From assembly GCF_002105155.1 (NCBI RefSeq), contig NW_019029027.1:124001-188000 (forward strand): a stretch of 64,000 nucleotides of DNA, given 5' to 3'. The stretch is from Lobosporangium transversale. Its lineage: Eukaryota; Mortierellomycota; Mortierellomycetes; Mortierellales; Mortierellaceae. A program made the position numbers and the translations under genes. A model generated the notes under the pieces. That model was not told where the DNA came from, did not search any database, and saw nothing but the letters and a program-made list of their open reading frames with translations. This document shows, piece by piece, positions 35,946-48,800 of the stretch (the stretch's first letter is position 1; each line of letters begins with the position of its first letter).

Positions 35946-36115
35946 CCTTTTTTTTTAATACGAAGCAAATTAATAAAATTTAATAAAATTTTAACTATTG
36001 ATTTATTCAAATACAAATATAAATATTCCTATCTTTTTTTTTTTTTTTTTTTTTAAATATGTAAATATCTCTTTTTGCGATTACTCAAATTATTGGACCA
36101 CCATGAACTTGTTCT

Positions 36116-36873
36116 TTAACCTCTGTGAGGCCCCAGGGCGCTCAGACGCTCAAAAGATAGCTCTTCGGGAAGCTCCTCACCAAAATGTCCGTACAACTTC
36201 TGAGCAAAGAGAGCGACAATCTCAGGTAGACGGAGGTTATCAATTCGAGTAGCCTCTTGCGCCTTACCATGGGCCGCATCACGAGCTTGCTCCATCAGAT
36301 GCTGTCCAGACTGGTCGTCGAGACGCATAAATCCTTGCAACTCATGAGGGGCATTCTGCCAGCCTCCAACGTGAAGAGAGACCCAGGCGCGAGGGCGCGA
36401 TTGTGTGGGCATTGATTCTCTCTGGATCTCTACAGTGCTAGAGGTGAATTCAGACACTTCCACCTTTGCTCCGGTGTTGGGATCAATGCCGGCTTCGATA
36501 GGTAACGAAGGCAAGGTATTGATGTCAAAGACATTCTTCTTAATGACTGTCGAGCTCGAAGAAGAACCAGCACCTCCAGTACCGGCGGTAGCACCTCCAG
36601 CACGGGTCAGAGTTTCGTACTGGGCCTGAGAAAGCACCTTAGAGTCCATGGTGGAGCCTCCTTCCTGGAAGAGAGTCCTCTCGCTGACTGTGCTGGCGAC
36701 AGTGTCATCGTGAGTTGTAGTGATTTTCTGAGTAGTCGACTGAACGCTACCATCCACGATTATTTGTTGCTGATGAGCGGTAACCTTCGAAACCTCAAAG
36801 TCCTCCAGAATCTCCTCAACCTCTTCAAGTTCTTCAATGGATTCATAGGTTCTGATCTGATACATCCATCGAT
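36116..36873 (-). other. Giant gene exon 31: unique C-terminal region
   Basis: Starts with the same entry motif as the modules (DRWMYQIRTYESIEELEEVE) but lacks the KETSWFRR signature and the WGR-like core. Instead it has a Gly/Ser-rich linker (GGATAGTGGAGSSSSS) and a C-terminal region RAWVSLHVGGWQNAPHELQG then FMRLDDQSGQHLMEQARDAA and LPEIVALFAQKLYGHFGEEL. No family recognised. It may be a capping or targeting domain. Confidence 0.75.
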
Positions 36874-39800
36874 CTATCGAAACATAGTATAGTAATAAAT
36901 ATTATTAGTGATCAGAAAAACTATACCCAAAATGAATATTTTCATGTGAACTGTGCCAAATTCAACCTACCACTGTGCTGAGTCTGGCGTTGAGACCACT
37001 CCAATCCGAACCACTGTTTGAAGATGAGATAGAACGAAGCCTTGGCGTCCTCGATCGTGGCATGGGGTCCCTTCAACTGGTAGTCCTTCTCACCCCAACG
37101 GATGTAGATGTAGTAAACCTTAGCCTTGCTGTCATAGATCAGTTGGATAATATGGATCACACCACTGCTCTTGTCTACAAGAACCGAGTCGTAGACTTCA
37201 TCATCATAATAGACGTAAGAAGTCTTGGCAATGGGGCAGAGTTCATCTACTTTAGCCTTGCGAGTAGTAAGGACTTGGAAAGTACGCTTCCAGACGCCAC
37301 CGACCTGAGTCAAGGCTCCAGTAGCAGCAGTCGCAGCTTCGGAAGGAATGCGACGGAACCACGAAGTCTCCTTCGAGACAGCAGGTTGAGCAACAACACC
37401 GGTTTGCTGAATTGTGATGATCTCCTTGGTAATCTCCTCTTCATCAAGGACGGGAACATCCTCCTTCTGGGCGGTTGTCGTGGTGGTCGTAGTCGTAGTC
37501 GTAGTCGTAGTCTGGGCTTCGATGGCATTGTCTTTCGTAACCTTGGCTTCCTGCTCGCGCACAATGGTTACCTGAGTCTCAGTTTCATCCACCACCTGTT
37601 CAATAACCTCAGTTTCTTCAATGGTCTCATACTCTGTCTTCACATAGATGAATCGACCTATAGAAGCATGCAGGATACAGTTAGTCAGAAATGAACTCAC
37701 CCAATAGTGTCAGTCCCCTGAAAACTTGAAGAAAATTAATCAGTGTTTGATATTAAAACTTACCAGAACTGGCGGTCTCACGCTCCTTCCAGTCAACTTC
37801 GAACTGTACTCTGTATGTGATCTGGAAGGCCTCCTTGGCTTCTTCAACTGTCCTATAAGGTCCATCCATCTTGTATTCAGTTTCACTCCAGCGGTAGTAG
37901 ACATAGTAGACCTTTTCATCGCTGTCAAAGAGCAGTTGAGTGACATATTTCTTGCCAGTGTCCTTTTCAATCAAGACAGCATCATAGACATCTCTCTCGT
38001 CGTAATAGACGAACGAATGCTTGGCAATAGGAGCAACTGCGTCGACATGAGCCTTACGAATAGTCAATACCTCAACGGTTCTCTTCAAAACTCCATCAAC
38101 CCTATGGAGGGCACCAGCAGCGGCGTCTCCAGCAGTGGTGGCAACAACATTAGCGGCGTCTCCAGCAGTGGTGGCAACAACATTAGCTGCGCCACCAACG
38201 CTAGAGATGACCCGACGGAACCAGGAAGTCTCCTTGGGCACAACGGGCTGGCTGATCTTACCACTCTCCTGAACGATAACAACTTCCTTAGTGAGACCAG
38301 CATCAACACCAGCCACAGCTGTGTGATCAACTACTGTTTCAATTGTTGCCTCGATGGTAACACCTCCATTGTCCTGGTCAGTACGCGCAGCTAGAACCTC
38401 CTTGGTCTGGGTTTGATTATCAACTTCAACAACCGTGGTCTGAACTTGCTCGATAACTTTACCGCCCTCGACAACGATAGTCTCATTCTCCTTACGAATA
38501 GCGTTGTCCTCAATGACAACAACCTGTTCCAGACTGATCATCTCCCTGGCTACAGTTTCCTCCACGACCTCTTCGACCTCCTCAACTTCCTCGATGGTCT
38601 CATGGACTGTGGTTTGGTAGACCCAGCGTTCTATAACCATCAAAGAGAGAATTGTTAGATCAACTTCCTCTATAAACAGTATCAGTCAAATAAATTAAAA
38701 ACTACAATCTATACCTGTGACAGCTGTCTCGCGCTCCTTCCATTCGATGCCGAACTTCTGAGTGTAGCTGATCTTGAAGGCTTCCTTGGCACTCTCTACA
38801 TCCTCATGTGGTCCATCAAGTGTGTACTCAGTCTCGCTCCAGCGGTAGTAGACATAGAACACCTCCTTCTTAGTGTCATACAAGAGCTGCGTAACGTACT
38901 TCTTGCCAGTGCTCTTCTCAATAAAGACACAGTCATATACTTCATCTTCATCATAGTATACGAATGAGTGCTTGGCAATAGGAGCAACTTCATCAACCTT
39001 GGCCTTACGGATGGTCAGGACTTGAACTGTGCGCTTCCAGACACCGTCAACCTTCTGCAAAGCGCCATATGCAACACCTTCAGCTCCAGTGGCAACATCC
39101 TGGGCAACTTGACCAACACCATGAGCAGCGCTCTCTGCAGCACCAGCGACAGCTGATCCAACTCCCCTGATTGTGTCTTCACCTGATTTGACAACACGGC
39201 GGAACCATGAAGCCTTCTTGGGGACGGCTGGCTGAGTGACAACTCCTTTTTCAATCTTGGTGGCAACCTCGATGACCTTCTTCTCTCCAGCTACAGTCAC
39301 TTCCTTCTCTTCTACTTCATCCTTGGGTTCAATGACTGTCTCCTTCTGCTCGTGGTGCTCAAGGATGATCTCCTCTCCTTGGTTGATGGTCTTGGTTTCC
39401 TCTTTGATAATGACATCACCAGTGGTACTCTTTGTTTCTTCAGTGACAACAGTGGTAACTTCTGTCTCTTCGATTACTTCCTCAATCACCTCGGTTTCTT
39501 CGACTACCTCATGTGTGATTGTTTGGTAGGTGAAGCGTTCTATAATAGAGTGAACATTCAGTAGATAGATTAGTAAACATCATTCATATATAGCCTCACA
39601 GTACATAGTAGAGATGGTATAGATCCTTACCAGAAACAGCTGTTTCGCGCTCAGTCCAAGTGATGCCAAAGATGGTTACATAGGTGACCTTGAAGGCTTC
39701 CTTGGCTTCCGCAATTGTCTTGTGGGGTCCATCAAGCTTGTAGTCGGTCTCACTCCAGCGGTAGTAGACATAGTACACATTCTCCTTAGTGTCATACAAA

Positions 39801-42800
39801 AGCTGGGTGACGTGCTTCTTGCCAGTGTCCTTCTCAACCAACACAGAATCATATACTTCATCATCATAGTACACGATAGAGTGTTCGGCAATGGGTGCAG
39901 CCTCATCGACCTTACCCTTGCGAGTGACTATGACCTCGACAGATCTCTTCCAAACGCCATCGACCTTCTCCAATGCTCCACTAATGGCTGCTTCAGCTCC
40001 AGAGGCAATGCGACGGAACCATGAGGTCTCCTTAGAGATGGCAGGTTGAGGGACCTCTCCCACATGGGTAACAGTGGCAACTGCCTTGATGACCTTCTTG
40101 TCCTCATGAGTGATGACCTCGGCCTTATCGGTCTGTTCAACCTTAATCTCACCAGTAACGGTCTCTGTGGTGGTAGTGGTAGTCTCCTCCTGTACTGGGA
40201 TTCCTTCAATGACTGCTTGTCTCTCCTCCACGACAGTGACCTCGACATCCTTCTCCTCCACGATCTCTTCGACCTCTTCGACTTCCTCATAGGTCTCATA
40301 GATCTGGTGGACATAGGTGAAGCGATCTATTACACACATCCAAAGACATAACAGTCAGTATCTTTGACACTCTCTGGCCCTATTCTTTTAGCACAAACAA
40401 ATACTGAGCAACTACTCCTTATCCTTACCTGAAACAGCATTCTCACGGTCCTTCCATTCGATGCCGAACTTCTGAGTGTAGGTGACCTTGAAGGCTTCCT
40501 TGGCACGATCAACATCTTCGTGAGGTCCATCGAGTGTGTACTCGGTCTCGTTCCAGCGGTAGTAGACATAGTAGACCTTCTGCTTAGAGTCGAACAGCAG
40601 CTGAATGACATACTTCTTGTCTGTACCATTCTCAGTCAAGACACAGTCATACACCTCGTCATCATAGTAGACAAATGAGTGCTTGGCAATGGGAGCAACT
40701 TCGTCAACCTTGGCCTTACGAGTGGTCAAAACCTGGACTGTGCGTTTCAAGACACCGTCAACCTTCTGGAAAGCGCCATATGCAACACCTCCAATTGTGA
40801 GAATAGCACCCTTTGTGACAGCCTCACCAGCTGGAAGAATACGACGGAGCCAGGAAGTCTCTTTAGGAACAGCAGGCTGAGTGACGATACAAGTCTCCCT
40901 GACGCGAGTGGTCTCTTGGACTTCATCTTTCTTCGTCTGCTCGACTACAGGGGCTTGCTCCTCAACTTGAATCGTAACAGTTTTCTCAGTGATGGTGGTC
41001 TCTGTGACATTATTGTCATCCTTCTTCTCGGCAATAATGACACCCTCCTTGGCCTCCTCACTTGCAGGAATATCCTTCGCTTCTGGAGCTGTAGCAATAG
41101 CCTCCTTGCTAATGATGATCTTCTCGACAGTGGTTTGTTCCTCTAGAGTTTCAACATCTGTAGGGACTTGTATCTCTTCTACAGTCGTGACAGTCTCACT
41201 AATGATGGTCGTTGTTGTGGTGTCTTTGTCTTTCACTTGTTCAGGGATGATAGTTCCTTCCTTGGTCTCCACATCTGCTGGGACCTCCTTCACATCCGAG
41301 CCTGAAGCAATAGTCTTCTTGATGGGAACAGTCTTATCGACAGTATCGACCTCCTCTTCATCGACAGTGCTTTGTTCTTCTGTAGTTTCCACAACTGTAG
41401 TGACTTGCTCTTGTTCTTTAATCGTAATAGTATCCTCAGTGATGATGGTCGTCGTGGTGTCTTTGTCTTTCACTTGTTCAAGGACGATAGTTCCTTCCTT
41501 GGTCTCCACATCTGCAGGAACATCCTTCACATCCGAACCTGAAGCAGTGGTCTTCTTGATGGGAACTGTCTTATCGACAGTATCGACCTCCTCCTCATCG
41601 ACAGTGATTTGTACTTCTGAAGTTTCCACAACTGTAGTGACTTGCTCCTTTTCTACAATCATAACAGTCTCATCAGTGATGATGGTTGTTGTGGTGTCTT
41701 TGTCTTTATCTTGTTCAGGGACGATGACCTCTTCCTTGACCTCCACAACTGCAGGGACCTCCTTCACATCTGGAACTGTAGCAGTGGTCTCCTTCCTGGG
41801 AACAGTCGTATCGACAGTATCGACCTCCTCCTCATAGACAGTGGTTTGCTCTTCTGTAGTTTCAATAACTGTAGGAACTTGCTCCTTTTCTACAACCGTA
41901 ACAGTCTTATCAATGATGGTGGTTGTTGGGGTGTCTTTGTCTTTATCTTGTTCAGGGACGATAGTTCCTTCCTTGGTCTCCACATCTGCAGGAACATCCT
42001 TCACATCTGAGCCTGAAGCAGTAGTCTTCTTGATGGGAACAGTCGTATCGACAGTATCGACCTCCTCCTCATCGACAGTGATTTGTACTTCTGAAGTTTC
42101 CACAACTGTAGTGACTTGCTCCTTTTCTACAACCGTAACAGTCTTATCAATGATGGTGGTTGTTGGGGTGTCTTTGTCTTTATCTTGTTCAGGGATGATA
42201 GTTCCTTCCTTGGTCTCCACAACTGCAGGAACATCCTTCACATCTGAGCCTGAAGCAATAGTCTTCTTGATGGGAACAGTCGTATCGACAGTATCGACAG
42301 TATCGACCTCCTCATCGATAGTGGTTTGTTTTTCTTGGCTTTCCACATCTGTAGTGACTTGATGATCTTCTACAACCGTAACAGTTTCATCAGTGATAGT
42401 GGCTGTTGGGGTGTCTTTGTCTTTCACTTGTTCAGGGACGATAGTTCCTTCCTTGGTCTCCACAACTGCAGGAGCATCCTTCACATCCGAACCTGTAGCA
42501 GTGGTCTCCTTGATCTCATCATCTTCCTTCGTTTTATCAATGACAGTGACTTCGTTGATCTTGCTTCCTCCAATCACAGGGGTCTTATCCTCTGTTTTAT
42601 GGATCGTAACAGTCTCAGTGATCGTGGTCGTTGTGGTGTCTTTGTCATTCTCAACAGGAACGATGTCCTTCTTGATCTCCTCCTTTGTCTCAGTCACAAC
42701 AACGTCCGTGATAACTTGTTCAACAACTTGCTCAGAGGTAGGAATTGTAATATCGGGCTTAGCCTCGATCGTCTTTACAACGTGATCTGATCCCTTCAAA

Positions 42801-45800
42801 ACAACGTGTTGGTCCTGCTCACGAATGATGATGGTTTCAGCGGTGGTTTCATCCACGACTTCCTCAACCTCTTCAATTTCCTCGATGGTCTCATGGACTG
42901 TGGTTTGGTAGACCCAGCGTTCTACAACCATCAAAGAGAGAATTGTTAGATCAACTTCCTCTATAAACAGTATCAGTCAAATAAATTAAAAACTACAATC
43001 TATACCTGTGACAGCTGTCTCGCGCTCCTTCCATTCGATGCCGAACTTCTGAGTGTAGCTGATCTTGAAGGCTTCCTTGGCACTCTCTACATCCTCATGT
43101 GGTCCATCAAGTGTGTACTCAGTCTCGCTCCAGCGGTAGTAGACATAGAACACCTCCTTCTTAGTGTCATACAAGAGCTGCGTAACGTACTTCTTGCCAG
43201 TGCTCTTCTCAATAAAGACACAGTCATATACTTCATCTTCATCATAGTATACGAATGAGTGCTTGGCAATAGGAGCAACTTCATCAACCTTGGCCTTACG
43301 GATGGTCAGGACTTGAACTGTGCGCTTCCAGACACCGTCAACCTTCTGCAAAGCGCCATATGCAACACCTTCAGCTCCAGTGGCAACATCCTGGGCAACT
43401 TGACCAACACCATGAGCAGCGCTCTCTGCAGCACCAGCGACAGCTGATCCAACTCCCCTGATTGTGTCTTCACCTGATTTGACAACACGGCGGAACCATG
43501 AAGCCTTCTTGGGGACGGCTGGCTGAGTGACAACTCCTTTTTCAATCTTGGTGGCAACCTCGATGACCTTCTTCTCTCCAGCTACAGTCACTTCCTTCTC
43601 TTCTACTTCATCCTTGGGTTCAATGACTGTCTCCTTCTGCTCGTGGTGCTCAAGGATGATCTCCTCTCCTTGGTTGATGGTCTTGGTTTCCTCTTTGATA
43701 ATGACATCACCAGTGGTACTCTTTGTTTCTTCAGTGACAACAGTGGTAACTTCTGTCTCTTCGATTACTTCCTCAATCACCTCGGTTTCTTCGACTACCT
43801 CATGTGTGATTGTTTGGTAGGTGAAGCGTTCTATAATAGAGTGAACATTCAGTAGATAGATTAGTAAACATCATTCATATATAGCCTCACAGTACATAGT
43901 AGAGATGGTATAGATCCTTACCAGAAACAGCTGTTTCGCGCTCAGTCCAAGTGATGCCAAAGATGGTTACATAGGTGACCTTGAAGGCTTCCTTGGCTTC
44001 CGCAATTGTCTTGTGGGGTCCATCAAGCTTGTAGTCGGTCTCACTCCAGCGGTAGTAGACATAGTACACATTCTCCTTAGTGTCATACAAAAGCTGGGTG
44101 ACGTGCTTCTTGCCAGTGTCCTTCTCAACCAACACAGAATCATATACTTCATCATCATAGTACACGAGAGAGTGTTCGGCAATGGGTGCAGCCTCATCGA
44201 CCTTACCCTTGCGAGTGACTATGACCTCGACAGATTTCTTCCAAACGCCATCAACCTTCTCCAATGCTCCACTAATGGCTGTTCTAGCTCCAGAGCCAAT
44301 GCGACGGAACCATGAGGTCTCCTTAGAGATGGCTGCCTTAGGAGCAGTTCCAGTCTCAATGTGAACAACCTTCTTGGTGACCTCCTTCTCTTCGTCATCG
44401 ACTGCGATTTTGGTCTCAACTGTAGTAACATCCTCGACAATAACCTCCGTGGTCTTATCGATTGTGGTAGTTATCTTGGTGACATTGGCATCCTCAATCT
44501 TAATCTGCTGCTCGCGAGAAAGGATCAAATCAACTTCGGTCTGTTCAACAGTCTCCTCAACTTCCTCAACTTCCTCGATGGTCTCATGGACTGTGGTTTG
44601 GTAGACCCAGCGTTCTATAACCATCAAAGAGAGAATTGTTAGATCAACTTCCTCTATAAACAGTATCAGTCAAATAAATTAAAAACTACAATCTATACCT
44701 GTGACAGCTGTCTCGCGCTCCTTCCATTCGATGCCGAACTTCTGAGTGTAGCTGATCTTGAAGGCTTCCTTGGCACTCTCTACATCCTCATGTGGTCCAT
44801 CAAGCGTGTACTCAGTCTCGCTCCAGCGGTAGTAGACATAGAACACCTCCTTCTTAGTGTCATACAAGAGCTGTGTAACGTACTTCTTGCCAGTGCTCTT
44901 CTCAATAAAGACACAGTCATATACTTCATCTTCATCATAGTATACGAATGAGTGCTTGGCAATAGGAGCAACTTCATCAACCTTGGCCTTACGGATGGTC
45001 AGGACTTGAACTGTGCGCTTCCAGACACCATCAACCTTCTGCAAAGCGCCATATGCAACACCTCCAGCTCCAGTGGCAACATCCCGGGCGACATGACCAA
45101 GGCCATGAGTAGCGCTCTCTGCAGCACCAGCGACAGCTGATCCAACTCCCCTGATTGTGTCTTCACCTGATTTGACAACACGGCGGAACCATGAAGCCTT
45201 CTTGGAGACGGCTGGCTGAGTGACGACTCCCTTCTCCTTCTTCTCCTTCGTAATGATGGTCTTGATCTCTTTCTCTCCTTCTACATCCACTTCAACGATG
45301 ATAGGAGTTTTCTCAACATATTCGATACAGATCTGTGGCTCTGTGATGACAGTAATAGTCTCAGTCTTGATGACTGTGTCATTTCCGGTGCCCACATCTT
45401 CAGTGCGTTGAACAACGACCTCTTTCTCGTTAATGATCTCCTCAATTGTTTCGGTTTCTTCAATTGTTTCGTAGGTGATCGTCTCAACCGTGTAGCGCTC
45501 TATTTTAAGGCACATTTGGCACAAAAGCAGTTAGTACTTGGCAACCTTTCAATAGCATAACGATTTAAATACTTTGGACACTTCCTTATCTATACATACC
45601 GGAAGTACTGATCTGGCGCTGTGACCATTCTAGTCCGAACCACTCCTTGTAAATGAGATAGAAGCTAGCCTTGGCATCCTCGATTGTCTTGTGGGGTCCA
45701 TCAAGCTTGTAGTCCTTTTCACCCCAACGGTTATACACATAGTAGGATGAGCTCTCGCTGTCGAAAATAAGTTGGATGTGATGGGTCAAGCGGCTGTTCT

Positions 45801-48800
45801 TGTCAACAAGAATCGAATCATAGACTTCGACATCATCGAAATAGACATATGAAGTCTTGGCAATGGGTGCAACTTCATCGACCTTGGCCTTGCGAGTGGT
45901 CAACACCTGGACAGATCTCTTCCAAACACCATCGACCTTCTCCAATGCTCCACCAGCGGCGCGACGGAACCATGAGGTCTCCTTAGAGATGGCAGGTTGT
46001 GGGACCTCTCCCACATGGGTAACAGTGGCAACTGCCTTGATGATCTTCTTGTCCTCATGAGTGATGACCTCGGCCTTATCAGTCTGCACAACCTTAATCT
46101 CACCAGTAACGGTCTCTGTGGTGGTGGTAATAGTCTCCTCCTGTACTGGGATTCCTTCAATGACTGCTTGTCTCTCCTCCACGACAGTGACCTCGACATC
46201 CTTCTCCTCCACGATCTCTTCGACCTCTTCGACTTCCTCATAGGTCTCATAGATCTGGTGGACATAGGTGAAGCGATCTATTACACACATCCAAAGACAT
46301 AACAGTCAGTATCTTTGACACTCTCTGGCCCTATTCTTTTAGCACAAACAAATACTGAGCAACTACTCCTTATCCTTACCTGAAACAGCATTCTCACGGT
46401 CCTTCCATTCGATGCCGAACTTCTGAGTGTAGGTGACCTTGAAGGCTTCCTTGGCACGATCAACATCTTCGTGAGGTCCATCGAGTGTGTACTCGGTCTC
46501 GTTCCAGCGGTAGTAGACATAGTAGACCTTCTGCTTAGAGTCGAACAGCAGCTGAATGACATACTTCTTGTCTGTACCATTCTCAGTCAAGACACAGTCA
46601 TACACCTCGTCATCATAGTAGACAAATGAGTGCTTGGCAATGGGAGCAACTTCGTCAACCTTGGCCTTACGAGTGGTCAAAACCTGGACTGTGCGTTTCA
46701 AGACACCGTCAACCTTCTGGAAAGCGCCATATGCAACACCTCCAATTGTGAGAATAGCACCCTTTGTGACAGCCTCACCAGCTGGAAGAATACGACGGAG
46801 CCAGGAAGTCTCTTTAGGAACAGCAGGCTGAGTGACGATACAAGTCTCCCTGACGCGAGTGGTCTCTTGGACTTCATCTTTCTTCGTCTGCTCGACTACA
46901 GGGGCTTGCTCCTCAACTTGAATCGTAACAGTTTTCTCAGTGATGGTGGTCTCTGTGACATTATTGTCATCCTTCTTCTCGGCAATAATGACACCCTCCT
47001 TGGCCTCCTCACTTGCAGGAATATCCTTCGCTTCTGGAGCTGTAGCAATAGCCTCCTTGCTAATGATGATCTTCTCGACAGTGGTTTGTTCCTCTAGAGT
47101 TTCAACATCTGTAGGGACTTGTATCTCTTCTACAGTCGTGACAGTCTCACTAATGATGGTCGTTGTTGTGGTGTCTTTGTCTTTCACTTGTTCAGGGATG
47201 ATAGTTCCTTCCTTGGTCTCCACATCTGCTGGGACCTCCTTCACATCCGAGCCTGAAGCAATAGTCTTCTTGATGGGAACAGTCTTATCGACAGTATCGA
47301 CCTCCTCTTCATCGACAGTGCTTTGTTCTTCTGTAGTTTCCACAACTGTAGTGACTTGCTCTTGTTCTTTAATCGTAATAGTATCCTCAGTGATGATGGT
47401 CGTCGTGGTGTCTTTGTCTTTCACTTGTTCAAGGACGATAGTTCCTTCCTTGGTCTCCACATCTGCAGGAACATCCTTCACATCCGAACCTGAAGCAGTG
47501 GTCTTCTTGATGGGAACTGTCTTATCGACAGTATCGACCTCCTCCTCATCGACAGTGATTTGTACTTCTGAAGTTTCCACAACTGTAGTGACTTGCTCCT
47601 TTTCTACAATCATAACAGTCTCATCAGTGATGATGGTTGTTGTGGTGTCTTTGTCTTTATCTTGTTCAGGGACGATGACCTCTTCCTTGACCTCCACAAC
47701 TGCAGGGACCTCCTTCACATCTGGAACTGTAGCAGTGGTCTCCTTCCTGGGAACAGTCGTATCGACAGTATCGACCTCCTCCTCATAGACAGTGGTTTGC
47801 TCTTCTGTAGTTTCAATAACTGTAGGAACTTGCTCCTTTTCTACAACCGTAACAGTCTTATCAATGATGGTGGTTGTTGGGGTGTCTTTGTCTTTATCTT
47901 GTTCAAGGACGATAGTTCCTTCCTTGGTCTCCACATCTGCAGGAACATCCTTCACATCTGAGCCTGAAGCAGTGGTCTTCTTGATGGGAACAGTCGTATC
48001 GACAGTATCGACCTCCTCTTCATTGATAGTGGTTTGTTTTTCTTGGCTTTCCACATCTGTAGGGACTTGATGATCTTCCACAACCGTAACAGTTTCATCA
48101 GTGATAGTGGCTGTTGGGGTGTCTTTGTCTTTCACTTGTTCAGGGACGATAGTTCCTTCCTTGGTCTCCACAACTGCAGGAGCATCCTTCACATCCGAAC
48201 CTGTAGCAGTGGTCTCCTTGATCTCATCATCTTCCTTCGTTTTATCAATGACAGTGACTTCGTTGATCTTGCTTCCTCCAATCACAGGGGTCTTATCCTC
48301 TGTTTTATGGATCGTAACAGTCTCAGTGATCGTGGTCGTTGTGGTGTCTTTGTCATTCTCAACAGGAACGATGTCCTTCTTGATCTCCTCCTTTGTCTCA
48401 GTCACAACAACGTCCGTGATAACTTGTTCAACAACTTGCTCAGAGGTAGGAATTGTAATATCGGGCTTAGCCTCGATCGTCTTTACAACGTGATCTGATC
48501 CCTTCAAAACAACGTGTTGGTCCTGCTCACGAATGATGATGGTTTCAGCGGTGGTTTCATCCACGACTTCCTCAACCTCTTCAATTTCCTCGATGGTCTC
48601 ATGGACTGTGGTTTGGTAGACCCAGCGTTCTACAACCATCAAAGAGAGAATTGTTAGATCAACTTCCTCTATAAACAGTATCAGTCAAATAAATTAAAAA
48701 CTACAATCTATACCTGTGACAGCTGTCTCGCGCTCCTTCCATTCGATGCCGAACTTCTGAGTGTAGCTGATCTTGAAGGCTTCCTTGGCACTCTCTACAT

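Noticed and set aside
36975-37694. Long plus-strand ORF opposite exon 30, with similar ones opposite other modules
   Set aside because: Shadow frames of the WGR-like exons; all copies carry them because the exons are paralogous.
40989-41837. 282-codon plus-strand ORF rich in Ser/Val, repeated at 46940-47788
   Set aside because: Antisense of the Thr/Val/Glu stalk repeats of the giant gene; it stays open only because of codon bias in those repeats.
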